Part shown: positions 45,286 through 55,316 of the stretch, piece after piece
Numbering within the stretch: position 1 is the first letter of the stretch
Layout: the number at the start of each line of letters is the position of its first letter
DNA from: Roridomyces roridus
Lineage: Eukaryota > Basidiomycota > Agaricomycetes > Agaricales > Mycenaceae
DNA: 64,000 nucleotides
Direction of reading: 5' to 3'
Assembly (NCBI GenBank): GCA_029378245.1
Contig: JARKIF010000005.1
Coordinates: forward strand, 2,356,001 to 2,420,000
Position numbers and translations under genes: made by a program
The notes under the pieces: generated by a model
The model's input: only the letters and a program-made list of their open reading frames with translations
Told to the model about the DNA's origin: nothing
The model's database searches: none

Positions 45286-46623
45286 TTAGATCAACTCCCA
45301 AGTTTCCTCCTCACTCCAACTGCGTCGAGTGCCAATATAAACATTCACACCTTCCTGTTTCAGTCTTCTGAATGGGACGAGGACGCTTTCCCTCGGAAGC
45401 GGATATAGCTCGCTCGACCTTGGCCCCGACCTGGAGTCTGCACTGGCACGAAAGATCCGCAACCGGGCAATCCCAGCCAGAGTCCCACGACTCGTCAAAG
45501 ATGCACCCGCTAGTTGCAGCACATAGTCTCGCGAAGCCTCCTTGCTCCGTCGTTCTGTAGGCTCTCCGCAATGGAAATAAAGTTTTTCGAGCCCTGGCAC
45601 GAATCCCGAGTCATGACCGAAAGACTTGAAGAAGCGGGTTGTGAAATGCTTTTCTGGGTACCAGATTTCGAGATCCGTGAGATGAGGCTGCAACAATGGT
45701 GCCATGCTCAACATGAGACTCGTGCATCCCCCTTGTTCACGGACGACGAGACGCTTCAGAGGAGGCGGACCACGTCCAAGAAACGAAGGCACGGGCCCCA
45801 CGTGGAAGTCCTCTCTTATACCGTGAAGTTGCAGTGTTTCAAGATTGGGAAAGGTGACAAAATTCAGGAGTTCAGCGCGGTTGGCGTTATCGATCTCGGA
45901 ATAGCCATCCTCATCCACCGACCGAAAAAGTGTAAAGACGCGCATATGGGAGTGGTGAAGCATTCCGAGGTTGGGGCGGATCCTCCAGGCGTAAAACACC
46001 GAAAATGAAGATTCCACGAGGTTCGGCATGAGCTGCAGGGCCTCAATGCAGTCAGATAGCTCGTAGAATTCGCCGGTGAATTTCTGAAGCTGCTGCCAGG
46101 GGAGCGCAAAAGCTCTGGCTGGAGCTTTATCCAAGTAGAGCTGGGAAAGATGCGGGGTGACACTGAACATCTTCACTTGAAGATCATCGAGTGCAGGCGA
46201 GGCATAGGGGTGGAGAAGGCCGAGGGATAAATTACGAAGAAGAGGAAATTCGATGGGCTCTGCCATCCTTTTCAAGTCGTCGTGCCCCATCTCCACTAAT
46301 TCCAACGATTGCATTCCTGATGCGTATCGACGAAACGTTTCAGAAAAGCCGGTCGAGTCGACGAGATCTAGGGTTGACCCCAAGAACTTTACGGAGAGTG
46401 GACAGTGCTGCGCGTGAGCCAGCCACGTTTCGGCTATGTTAGCCGCTTGTTTCGTTCGAGAGGCCAGGTCGATCTCCAGCTCTTTCCACAGCTCGGGGGT
46501 AGAAAGAACGATCTGGCGCCACCGGCTGCAGACCCTAGATAGAAGAAACGGGGCTTCGGCGAAGTTGAACGAGTCCAGGCCCGAGCGCTTGGTTGGAAGA
46601 CAATGAATGAACATCTCGGACAT
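45286..46623 (-). CDS. F-box protein with decayed N-terminus
   Basis: 445 residues from the ATG at 46623 (MSEMFIHCLPTKRSG), which falls inside the F-box. In the same frame upstream the sequence still reads TLHTDSVDALLSQVAELDI ... NHLISYLPPEI. This is the paralogous N-terminus MLxxxxVLRSQVAEL with ACT in place of the start codon. So either the initiator is lost and translation begins late, or an upstream exon exists. The remainder is intact: CSRWRQIVLSTPELWKELEI, LPWQQLQKFTGEFYELSDCI, PLLQPHLTDLEIWYPEKHF, SVLVPFRRLKQEGVNVYIG. With half of the F-box gone, SKP1 binding is doubtful. Confidence 0.72.
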   Translation of the reverse strand: MSEMFIHCLPTKRSGLDSFNFAEAPFLLSRVCSRWRQIVLSTPELWKELEIDLASRTKQAANIAETWLAHAQHCPLSVKFLGSTLDLVDSTGFSETFRRYASGMQSLELVEMGHDDLKRMAEPIEFPLLRNLSLGLLHPYASPALDDLQVKMFSVTPHLSQLYLDKAPARAFALPWQQLQKFTGEFYELSDCIEALQLMPNLVESSFSVFYAWRIRPNLGMLHHSHMRVFTLFRSVDEDGYSEIDNANRAELLNFVTFPNLETLQLHGIREDFHVGPVPSFLGRGPPPLKRLVVREQGGCTSLMLSMAPLLQPHLTDLEIWYPEKHFTTRFFKSFGHDSGFVPGLEKLYFHCGEPTERRSKEASRDYVLQLAGASLTSRGTLAGIARLRIFRASADSRSGPRSSELYPLPRESVLVPFRRLKQEGVNVYIGTRRSWSEEETWELI

Positions 46624-47056
46624 GATTTCCGGGGGTAGGTATGAGATGAGGTGATTGGTTGTGTCGGGCTGGTCTGACCGACAGTCCTGCTCTTCCGTCG
46701 GTAGAACCGAGATGTCAAGTTCTGCGACCTGAGACAGGAGGGCATCGACAGAGTCGGTGTGAAGAGTCTGGGTCGGGTATCAGGGGTCAGGAATATCCAC
46801 AATCACACATCGATTGCGCTCACTGAAGCAGAAGGTAAGTTGAGGTCCATGTCGTTTTAGATGGTTGTGGCAAGAACAGCACCCGAGTCAGATCCGACCA
46901 CCGGATCACAAATCGCAAGCTCAAAGCGGAAAATGGACATGTATTCTACTTACAAGACTCTGGTGATCAATTATTGGCATTCTAACGACTCCGAACCACT
47001 GCCGCCGAGACCCACAGATTATTCTCTCAGAAGTCCATGAGAATTGCATGAGAACG
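46624..47056. other. Decayed F-box 5' end and upstream region
   Basis: 46624 to about 46780 is the fossil N-terminus of the F-box gene. At about 46905 the shared word GGATCACAAATCGCAAGCTC recurs. No other gene is seen. Confidence 0.4.
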
Positions 47057-48023
47057 TCAACCTCGTCTCCTTTTCTTCTCCTCCCCGTACTCGTCACGGC
47101 CTCGAAATCCAGTGTAAATCAAATATACATTCGATCTCTCGCTCTAAAGACGAGATTGACTCACCAAGGGTCGTGTCGCCTGTCATGGCCAAAACAGAAG
47201 CGACCGTGGCCATCGTCAGTCCATTGGTTTCACCCAACCACCCAAACTGGTTGGGAAGGCGGCCGTAATGGCCCCCTGCAGCCTGGAGCGCGTACTTCCC
47301 GAAGGAGTGAGGTAAAAAGGAGATGCTCCGCAGCCCCATCACGACAATATTGCCCTCCTGGTCAAAGCCAAAGTGGCTTTCATCCATATCACCTTGGACG
47401 CAGATGATCGGTTCGTCTGTGAGTTCGACGTGTCTTGTTATTGTTTCGAGGCGGCAAAGCCTCTTTCGGCCCTGTTCACAAAGAAAAAATATTAGCGTGA
47501 CGATAGAATCCTCCATCGACTCGACACATACCTTCTCTACATAACGCTCGAGGGCTCGGACGTCGTGGAAAACCAGATCCGCCTCGTATTCTTTGAAGAA
47601 CCTGTGGACAATATATCCGCCTCCCAGGGGCCCCAATTTGTGATCCTGAGGAGGTGCAACTGTTGCAAGCCATCGCACAGCGTTCTCAATCCTCGTGTCC
47701 TTGTCGGAGGGAGGAAATTCCACAAGGTCGATAAATTCCGTTACGAGACAGGTGGTCTTTACTCCCCGTTCGGACTCGTTGGTGAACTCGTGTACGATAT
47801 TCGGAACGCGAATCTTGTCGGCGTTCTGAGAGGCGGAGGAGAGGTAGCGCTGGTTGGCAATACGAGCTGCCGTATATTTGCGGGTGGAGGGGCCAAACTT
47901 GACCATGTACGACTTGTCCGCCACATTGCATGCGACAATTCCGGAACTGCGCTGATACTCTTGGCAGTGAGCTTGACATTTCTCGATGATGCGGCGTTCG
48001 TCTGCTTCCTGAAAAGTTGTCAT
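47057..48023 (-). CDS. Aminoglycoside-phosphotransferase-like fold, probably catalytically degenerate
   Basis: Two or three exons. The start is MTTFQEADERRIIEKCQAHC at 48023. The N-lobe has KSYMVKFGPSTRKYTAARIA and the hinge-like TTCLVTEFIDLVEFPP. An intron after RYVEK (GTATGTGTCG...GAACAG) leads to GRKRLCRLETITRH and the loop ICVQGDMDESHFGFDQEGNI followed by VVMGLRSISFLPHSFGKYAL. In active relatives these positions read HGD (catalytic Asp) and a metal-binding D-W/F. Here His is Gln, and the second Asp is missing (MGLRS). A final short exon GRDEYGEEKKRRRG to the TGA at 47057 is preferred over reading through to 47094. Function unknown; a pseudokinase is likely. Confidence 0.65.
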
Positions 48024-48793
48024 TTTTGGGACCTTGACTTGCTGGCAATTCGACGTGAGGGAGGAGTTGCATGTAGATAGAGAACGATACGCACTGCTGC
48101 CCGCGCTTTCGCCGTCTGCCTGCGCCGTTCGACAGACTTGGGGCGCGTTCGCCGTGCACCGATGGAGAAATCAAGTGGAGCACACTTATACATAATACAA
48201 GAGGGCGTTTCCGATGCAGTGTGGCCGGGAACCGGCAACCTGGACGAAGGAGAGAAGAGAGAATTACCGGATCAGTGGATCACAAATCGCAAGCTCAAAA
48301 TGGAAATAATACCTGAAGTCGATTTTGTGTTCTCATACTACTCAAGGAGGAGTACTACTCGATATTCGCTCAGTCGTTTGGTTCCTCTGTGGAGCAGCGG
48401 TTCCTATCGTGCGTCGACTGGTTTCCCCCTTCGGGTCCAGGGTTCGATCTACGCTGGTGCCAGTGCCTAGTCTGTATTTCCCTCGTCGGGTGAGGGTGTA
48501 TTATCGGGCTAGCCACGTTCCTCCCTGCCTAGCTCCTATTCCCCCTCGTCGGGTGAGGGTGTGTTATGGGGCTAGCCAGGTAGTAGGAACAACCGGAGAT
48601 GCGGACGGCTGCCACGAGAGTGGAACAGCGACTAGTTGCCTCCACTGGCTGATGCGGACGGCTACCACCAAGGTGGAATAGCGACAGTTACCTTCCTTTT
48701 GCTTCAATTGCTGAAATATTTATTGTTCACTGTCAGTGGTGTATGTCGAATGTCTAGTATTGTTTCAAGACACATCTACAAGGGCTCTACTGA
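48024..48793. other. Intergenic with dispersed repeat copy 2
   Basis: Upstream region of the kinase-like gene, then the structured repeat (about 48265-48719), then the 3' flank of MTD1. No gene seen. Confidence 0.45.
48265..48719 (+). repeat. Dispersed structured repeat, copy 2, with tRNA-like B box
   Basis: It matches copy 1 at about 36690-37196. The order is GGATCACAAATCGCAAGCTC, CAGTCGTTTG, CCTAGTCTGTATTTCC, two CCCTCGTCGGGTGAGGG hairpins and two GGCTGCCAC/GGCTACCAC hairpins with GTGGAA(C/T)AGCGAC. A segment absent from copy 1 contains GTGGAGCAGCGGTTCC and CCAGGGTTCGATCT (48438-48450). These resemble the A- and B-box regions of a tRNA, so a tRNA-derived SINE is possible. Confidence 0.65.
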
Positions 48794-50076
48794 TTACTGC
48801 GGCCTCACACCGTACCGCTGCAGCCGTAATCTGTCCCTCATGTCAGTTTAGTAAAGATAAAAGGAGTAGACACGCACAAGTTGCGCAAGAGCATCAGGAT
48901 CGTCACTTTCCCAACCGCAGGCAAGTACAAAGACGCCTTCTCCCTCACATCCGCCTCGAAATTCTTATCCGCCGCCACGTTCATACATATACATCCATCC
49001 TTCAGCCATTCGGTCTTGACTTTGTACGACGCGGAGGGTACGGCGGAGACGACCACGTCCGATACGGCAAGGCACTCTTGGAGCGTCATGCTGCAGGGAT
49101 GTACTACGTGTCGTGGGTGATACTTGCGCGCTGCGTCCGTCCTAGGGCGTTTGGTATATTCTTGAATCGAATCAATGTCCACCGAAAAGACGCGCGCGCC
49201 GTCGTTGGCCAGCAGAGCTGCGAGTGGTCGGCCGACGACTTCCGACCTGTCTCGAGGATTAATCTTCAGCATAAGTAGATGGCGCCCCACTGACCGATTG
49301 ATGACGGTGACCGTCCGTCCGTATGCACGGTCTCCGTACGGAAGAATTTTGTTGTATACACCGACGTGCTCGAGACATTTTACGATGGCGAGAGGCGTGC
49401 ACGGGATGATGGACTTGACCGTTCCGGCAGGGGGTTCTTCGCCCTCTATCGCAGCTGCAGCCACCCCGCCAGAAGGGGTCCCAGAGGAGAGCAAAGATTG
49501 CGGTTCGATGAAGCGAATGCTGAAATAGAGTCGCCACAGGCTGGAGCGCGTTTGTTGGATATCTTACTTGTGGTAGAGGTTGTAGTGGAATTTGAAGTGC
49601 AGGCCTTCGACGTCTTTGTAGGGAGAAACGACCTATTGGAGGCACTCAGCGACTGCCGATCCTCGAAGAAAAAAGCGCGCGCCTGTTGAAGATAATGGTC
49701 CTGTTGCGCACCAAAGATGGGGTAGTACACCTGGAGCATTCTGTCAATGTCCAGGGTCAGATTCGTCGTATTCTGCTCACCATAATGCCATCGACACTAT
49801 CATCCTCATTGGCCTCGATGATAGCCTCCTCGACGCCTTCCCCCTCTCCCAAATCGGCTGTATCAGCAGCCCCGGTCTTCTTGAGAATGAACTCGACGCC
49901 CAGTTCATCGCATTGTTTTTTGGTGAATTCAGCATACGACTTGCTCGGTGCAGACGAAGTCGCCAAGATCCCGACAATCCTTGGACGACGCGTTGCTTGG
50001 TTCAGAGATTGCTTGACCTCGTCGCGGAAGGTGGCGGCAATCGATTCAGCCTTGAGGAGGATGCCCTTGCCAGACA
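48794..50076 (-). CDS. MTD1: NAD-dependent methylenetetrahydrofolate dehydrogenase
   Basis: A cytosolic one-carbon enzyme that oxidises 5,10-methylene-THF with NAD, supplying formyl units for purine synthesis. Blocks in order: MSGKGILLKAESIAATFRDE, DDSVDGIMV/YYPIFGAQQDHYLQQ, VVSPYKDVEGLHFKFHYNLYHN, IIPCTPLAIVKCLEHVGVYN, INRSEVVGRPLAALLANDGA, AVPSASYKVKTEWLKDG, NFEADVREKASLYLPAVGKV and the tail LLRNLLRLQRYGVRPQ to the TAA at 48794. An in-frame-looking insert after INR is an intron. The intron between YLQQ and VVSP begins GC rather than GT (CAG/gcgcgc...aatag). About 350 residues; a Gly/Ala-rich insert lies before IIPCTP. It is divergent from MDM34. Confidence 0.94.
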
Positions 50077-50253
50077 TGGTGGTCAAATTGAAAATTAGTC
50101 AAGAAAATTGCTCGTCTATGCCGAGATCAACTTGCTTCCGACCCCGATCCCTCGCGACGACTGTGTCCTGCAGCTCAGCCAGATGTCGTTAAAGTCTCTT
50201 TCTTCACCCACATTCGGCTCGGTATCACTCTGAATCGTCCATAAAAACCGCGA

Positions 50254-52073
50254 ATGTCGTTTACCTTCAACTGGCCGAGATTCTCAGACCAGTTCCACTA
50301 CGATGCCATCCAGATGCTCAACACGGCCCTCAACAAGGGAAACAAGCCTCCCATTATCGCGGACAAGATTGAAGTTGTGGAGCTCGAGATGGGGACGCAG
50401 GTACGGGTGGTCCTCATACCAGATCATTGCTTATGGGGTTCACGTTTGAACAGCCGCCCGAGCTAGAGATCCGCGATATTGGAGACCTGACGGTGGACCA
50501 ATTCCGCGGGATTTTCAGGCTCACGTATGCCGGGGACGCCCACTTGGTGCTCAAAACCAAGGTACAAGCCAACCCCCTCAATCACAAGCAGCCAGACATA
50601 CATCTTATGACGGGCTCCCGGGGCATGCTCGCTGCAAAGCAGGCGCTCGTTGTCCCCATGCTCCTCCGCCTTTCGCACTTCAAACTCTCCTCATATGTGG
50701 TCCTCGTTGTGTCCAAGCAAAAGGGCATCACCCTCGTGTTCAAGACGGACCCGCTCCAGAGCGTGGATATCAACAGCACTTTCGACTCGATTGAGGTCAT
50801 TCAGAAGTTTATTCAGCGGGAAATCGAGGGGCAGCTGCGCCAGATGTTCCGCGAAGACTTGCCGGGGATTATCCATCGACTCAGCCAGCAATGGGTCAAG
50901 GTCGAGTCCCCACCTACCTCTGCTGGCCCCGTACCACCGAGGAGGAGTCTTACTGCTCCCGATATTAGGGGACCGACTAGCGCGCCTCCGAGCCTCACGC
51001 GGCACAATATCAATATTCTCAACGCTGCAGCGCGACCCATGCCTATGCCTCGAACGGCGTCAATTAGCCGCCGGACGAGCTTCACTCGCAGATCCACGGC
51101 GCCTGCTCCAGAGCCATCTCCTCCTCCCGTTAACAACGAAGACGAGCCCGTCTTTGACCCCACTTATGGCCTGCGACCAGAGGGTCCGCCTGCCAGGGTC
51201 TTCACCCGTGGCTTCAAGAGCCCTTTCGCACCAACGCGCGGGCTTGCGGACCTTGCGGAAACTGAACAGGAATCCGTCACAGACGACGATTGGGATAGCG
51301 AAAGCTACGAAATACCAGAATGGGGTGAACCGACCGCGTCTGGTCAGTATAGCAGTGTTGCTGCCGATGATATCGAGTACGACCAGATGCCTGCAGTGGG
51401 CGGGGGCACCATCCTGCGTCCTCGTGTGTATCATTCGCAGTCATATCCGCAACCCCAACTCCCTACGCCGTCATCATCGCGCAGCCCAGCGACGCCTTTG
51501 GCCCGTCCAGATCTCTCCCACAACCCCTTCTCTGCCGCATTCGCCTCCCTACCCTCTCCCATTTCCTCACGTTCTACCTCGCCCTCACCCTCCCACTCCC
51601 GTTCCCTCTCCACCACCCCGCCCTCTTCCACAGCGCCATACCACGAGCACGAGCCGGACCACGGCCCGCTCCCACTTACCGCGCACTCTATACATGCACT
51701 TGCGATGCTCTCGCACTCGAACCACACCTTGTCCCCATATACACGATCTCTAGCTCACTTTGCCGTACGCAGTGGGCCACCGAGACCGAGACCGCCTGTC
51801 GTCGGCACACCTACTGCTGCGCGCAAAGGCAGACGGAAGCGGACGTATCGGATTGGGGGCAAGAAGGATGTTACTTCTACTTCCGTGGACCCTCCCAGGC
51901 CATCTGAGGTGTCCCCGTCTGAATTTGACGATGGGGATATGGACATGTATTTCCCGCAGATTGACCCGGCGGAGAGTGGTGGGCTGCCGCCGCCTCCGAC
52001 GAATACACCAAGGATTCGTTATCAGGCGTCGTCGATGAGTCTAGGGCCATCGGCGTCTGCATCGGCTAGGTGA
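50254..52073 (+). CDS. MDM34: ERMES complex subunit MDM34
   Basis: A mitochondrial outer-membrane member of the ER-mitochondria encounter structure, which tethers the two membranes and carries phospholipids through its SMP domain. The N-terminal SMP domain is clear: [127 protein letters not shown]. One intron (after GTQ, near 50400-50452) is removed. The C-terminal 350 residues are Ser/Pro-rich and disordered, typical of filamentous-fungal MDM34, and end [14 protein letters not shown]. Length is about 590 residues. Confidence 0.96.
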
Positions 52074-52207
52074 TCATCTGTTGTTTATCTGTAGATTCGT
52101 TTTAGAGCACCCTCCACTCACTCATTCCATGTACTGTATTGCAATTGTAACATTATTGGATATCTGCTCTCAAATATGGGATAGTACAGGATAGAAATAC
52201 ACGTTCA

Positions 52208-53146
52208 TCAATGTCCGACACCATTCATCTGCGTGGGGAGGGGAGGCACGTCTGGAATATCAGCCGAGTCATCGGCGTCCTGATCGTCTTCCTCCTTGAG
52301 AAGTTTGGCTGCAAGCTAAGCATCGTTGCCCGATTAGAAAGTCTCAGAGTATCCAGCAATGTACATGCCTTCATCGCCTCGGCCTCGTTGGAATAGTGAC
52401 GCCCGCGGGCACGCACAAAAGCAGCGTGCTTGGCTGCGGCTGCAAGGAAAGAGCATGAGCGAACGAATGCATACAAAGCCGTCTTGGGCTTACTCTCTTC
52501 ATCCATCTCCTCATCGAGCTCGACCTCCTCGCCCGTCTCGCGCTCATCGGCACGAATCTCGTGCCGCGCATCGTCGTTCGGGAGATTAAAGCTGGTACTT
52601 CGGCTCGAGTTACCACTTCCGGAACGGCCGGATGCGCTGCCCGATCGGCCGGAAACGGAGCCTGAGCGGCCTGCACTGGAGAACGAGGTGCGTCGGGAGG
52701 AGGGCGCCGAGTTGTCTGCGCCAGTTGGGGAGGGCTCGATTGGTGAGTTGCTCGACCATGTGTATTGGCCGTTGAGATCCAGAGTGGGGATTTCTGGATG
52801 AGAGTCAAATAGCTGAAATAAACAAGGCGGCGCCACACTGACCGCCTTCGACCGTGTCGGTCTCTGCGTCGTATCGGACGTAGGGAGTCTTTGGCTCGGT
52901 GATCTTCATAAGACTATCCTTCTGGATTTCCGTCAGAGCCAGGTTCTCCTCATCCCATTGCAAACTGCTGAAAGACAGTCAGAATCGGAATCCAGGAGAG
53001 GTAATGCATGATGCTAACTGTGGGGCAGATCCAGGTGCCGGGATGGAGCTGGTTTTGAGGATGCCCTTCGGTTTGGGGTTGGACGCAGAGCGGGGCAATG
53101 GCGGGAGATGGGCGGGGTCCGGATCTTGGATGATTTCAGTCGACAT
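52208..53146 (-). CDS. GLC8: Protein phosphatase 1 inhibitor 2 (IPP-2/GLC8)
   Basis: A disordered regulator of protein phosphatase 1. The three PP1-contact regions are recognisable: [12 protein letters not shown] near residue 25, [20 protein letters not shown] with [10 protein letters not shown] in the centre, and the helical [20 protein letters not shown] towards the C-terminus (typical HYNE..). A Ser/Gly-Arg repeat ([20 protein letters not shown]) separates the last two. The start is [20 protein letters not shown] at 53146. Introns follow APQ.., TVEG and KAS. The last exon restores frame to [15 protein letters not shown] with TGA at 52208-52210. Confidence 0.88.
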
Positions 53147-53448
53147 GGTGGTGGAGTTGCAAGGAGGCGCGTGACGAATATGGCAATTGATCCAAATAAG
53201 CCACCACAACGCGTCTTTCGTTCTGCCTTGTTCTTGCCTTGTCTTATACCCCTGCCTGGACATATCGATGCTCTTATCTCTTATCTCTGTGGCTCATCTA
53301 TTGTATCACCCTTGCAGCTCTGGAAAATTCTGCTGAGCCGGCATGACCTAGCGAGTGACGCGTTCTAAAGCCTCTGCGACCGCGTCGGATTCTTCCACTT
53401 CTCATCGGTGTTATTATCGACACAAATTCGTCTATAACATTGTCCAAA
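53147..53448. other. Intergenic between IPP-2 start and cutinase stop
   Basis: About 300 bp, with no gene or repeat recognised. Confidence 0.35.
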
Positions 53449-54204
53449 TTAAACCTTGCTCGCAATGAAAGAAGCGGCATCTCCTGCGTTCTCTCCATAC
53501 GTCAAGTGCGGCGGGAGAATCGCATCCCCATGTTGGCAAATGTTGTCTCCGGTATGGCAGATCACTTTCGTGTTGTCGGCAGAGATGCCTGCGACTGCCG
53601 TGCCGTTGTCCGGGTCACCCTTTCATGTACGGTCAGTGATACTTATTGGGACTGGGACCGGAGAGACTTACGAAGATAACAGCAGCATTGATACGGCTCA
53701 AAACACTGGCCGACAGCTGCTTCGCTGAATTGTGCACGAGCTGGCCACCTTGACTGTACCCCACGGTAACGATAGATGCTTGCGGGCATGAGTTCGCAGC
53801 ATTCGTGAGCTACAGTGCGTCAGTCATCATCATCTTCTGGTCTCAAAAGTGGAACCTACATCCGAAGCCATGGTCGCCGACCCCTGCGGGTCTCCTCCCT
53901 CCAAAAATCCTGGGATGCTCGCGGGGTAATCCACACCCTGGAACGACAGAGTCTTGCCAGCCAGCGCCGTTTTAAGGGCAGCCTGGAGAGGTGGGCCGGC
54001 CACAACACCGATCGGAGCTGGCTCCGTCGTCCCTCTGGCGAAAACCACCTACACACAAGTTAGGAAAAAATGCTGCTTGCACCGCAAAATAATCAGCAAA
54101 CGGACCATAACATCCGCACAACTTGAAGCAGCCCGCTGCGCCACTGGGGCGGCCAGAGAAAAAAGGCTCAAAGAAATGAAAGGGAGGAGGGCAGCGAAGA
54201 ACAT
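53449..54204 (-). CDS. Secreted cutinase (CE5 family)
   Basis: A secreted serine esterase that cleaves plant cutin or related polyesters. The start at 54204 gives a signal peptide (MFFAALLPFISLSLFSLAAP). Four exons join CADVM/VVFARGTTEPAPIGVVAGPP, MASD/LTNAANSCPQASIVTVGYSQGG and AAVIF/GDPDNGTAV. The catalytic Ser lies in GYSQGG, the Asp in CHTGDNIC and the His in DAILPPHLTYGENA. Cysteines are placed as in cutinases for two disulfides. Stop TAA at 53449-53451 after SFIASKV. About 205 residues, the usual length. Confidence 0.94.
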
Positions 54205-54626
54205 TTTGGCAAGTTGAAAAAAAGACTGAACGAAGGAAGGGAGGGAGGAAGTTTCTGTGTGTGGTACTTGCCTTCCCTGCTCACTTTTTAACTGACGAGA
54301 CCCCACCCGATTTGACCAACATAGGGGCAGGATGCAGTGAATAATGTATTCGAGGGAGAGCGGGTCCAAAGGTTGCCAACTTGAGCGTTCTGGTTCAATA
54401 TGACGCCCAGCACGTAGGGTTCCCTATTGGCTGAGTGCCTTGGCAATGGGACTTGAACCGTTCATTTGGGTGTGCCTCATCTTTTTTCTTATGCATTAGT
54501 ATTACACCCGTCCACAGTGCGGTGACGGATCATCTTGTTCATCGACGAAAGCTCAACGACGGTTGCCATTATTCTCGAGAAAATGATCTACCTCTTGAAC
54601 ACCGAATGATACCCATACACACGACC
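54205..54626. other. Cutinase upstream region
   Basis: About 420 bp, with a purine-rich run GAAGGAAGGGAGGGAGGAAG at about 54231-54250 just upstream of the cutinase start. No gene seen. Confidence 0.35.
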
Positions 54627-55316
54627 TCAGGCTACCTGAACGACCTTGCCATTCTTCACGTCATAAATCCACCCGGTCACCGTCGTCTCGGGCAAAATCA
54701 ACTTGTCACTCTTCAACCACTCGACATCCTTCTTGACCGCACCCTCCAAATCCTTAAACTCCAAAAACTCTATCCCATCCACGCGCGCAGCCACCTCGGC
54801 GTCCCCTGGCGCCGCACCCTTGACGATATTGCGCACATCATCCGACGCGAATAAAAGCATCCCACAATCCGTATGATGGAACACGGCAATCTCGCGCGTG
54901 CCAAGCAGGCGCTGGGAGATGATTATACTGCGAAGTTCGTCCTTCCTACAAAAGAAAAAGAAATTGAGCGGATTCAGTGCGGCGGTAGTACTTGAAAATA
55001 GCACCCACGCCATTCCACCCGCGTTGCGGATTATATGGGCATCGCCTTCCTTCAAGCCTAGGTGGGCCGATGGGTCCCTGAAAAGGAGGGTCAGTTCCTT
55101 TTACTTCGGCGGTTTTACGGAAGGAATGCAATGCACAAGCGGGCGTCCATGCAGGTGACTGGGCTCGAGGATTACGACAAGGCAGGTTCGCAGTGGAGAT
55201 TGACGCTTACTTATGAGGAGTTTCTTGCCGGGAGGCATGGGGAGGGACGCTTTGTCGCCAAAGGACGTGGCGTACGGCTCATTGGCCTTGACGAATTCGG
55301 TGTGCTGGGTAGGCAT
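54627..55316 (-). CDS. Beta-class carbonic anhydrase
   Basis: A zinc enzyme interconverting CO2 and bicarbonate. The start is MPTQHTEFVKANEPYATSFG at 55316. After splicing two introns the zinc motif reads ITCMDARLDPSAHLGLKEGD, followed by AHIIRNAGG. A third intron (GTGGGTGCT...TTGTAG) restores GGMAKDELRSIIISQRLLGT. HHTDCGM supplies the second His and Cys ligands, and the C-terminus is TVTGWIYDVKNGKVVQVA with stop at 54627. CMDARLD and HxxC are the hallmark; the short roughly 170-residue form resembles the small bacterial-type beta-CA clade. No targeting peptide is seen, so it is probably cytosolic. Confidence 0.93.

Noticed and set aside
48400..48470. Functional tRNA gene at the B-box-like sequence
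   Set aside because: The acceptor and anticodon stems do not form; only A/B-box-like words are present, so a tRNA-derived relic is the most that can be said.
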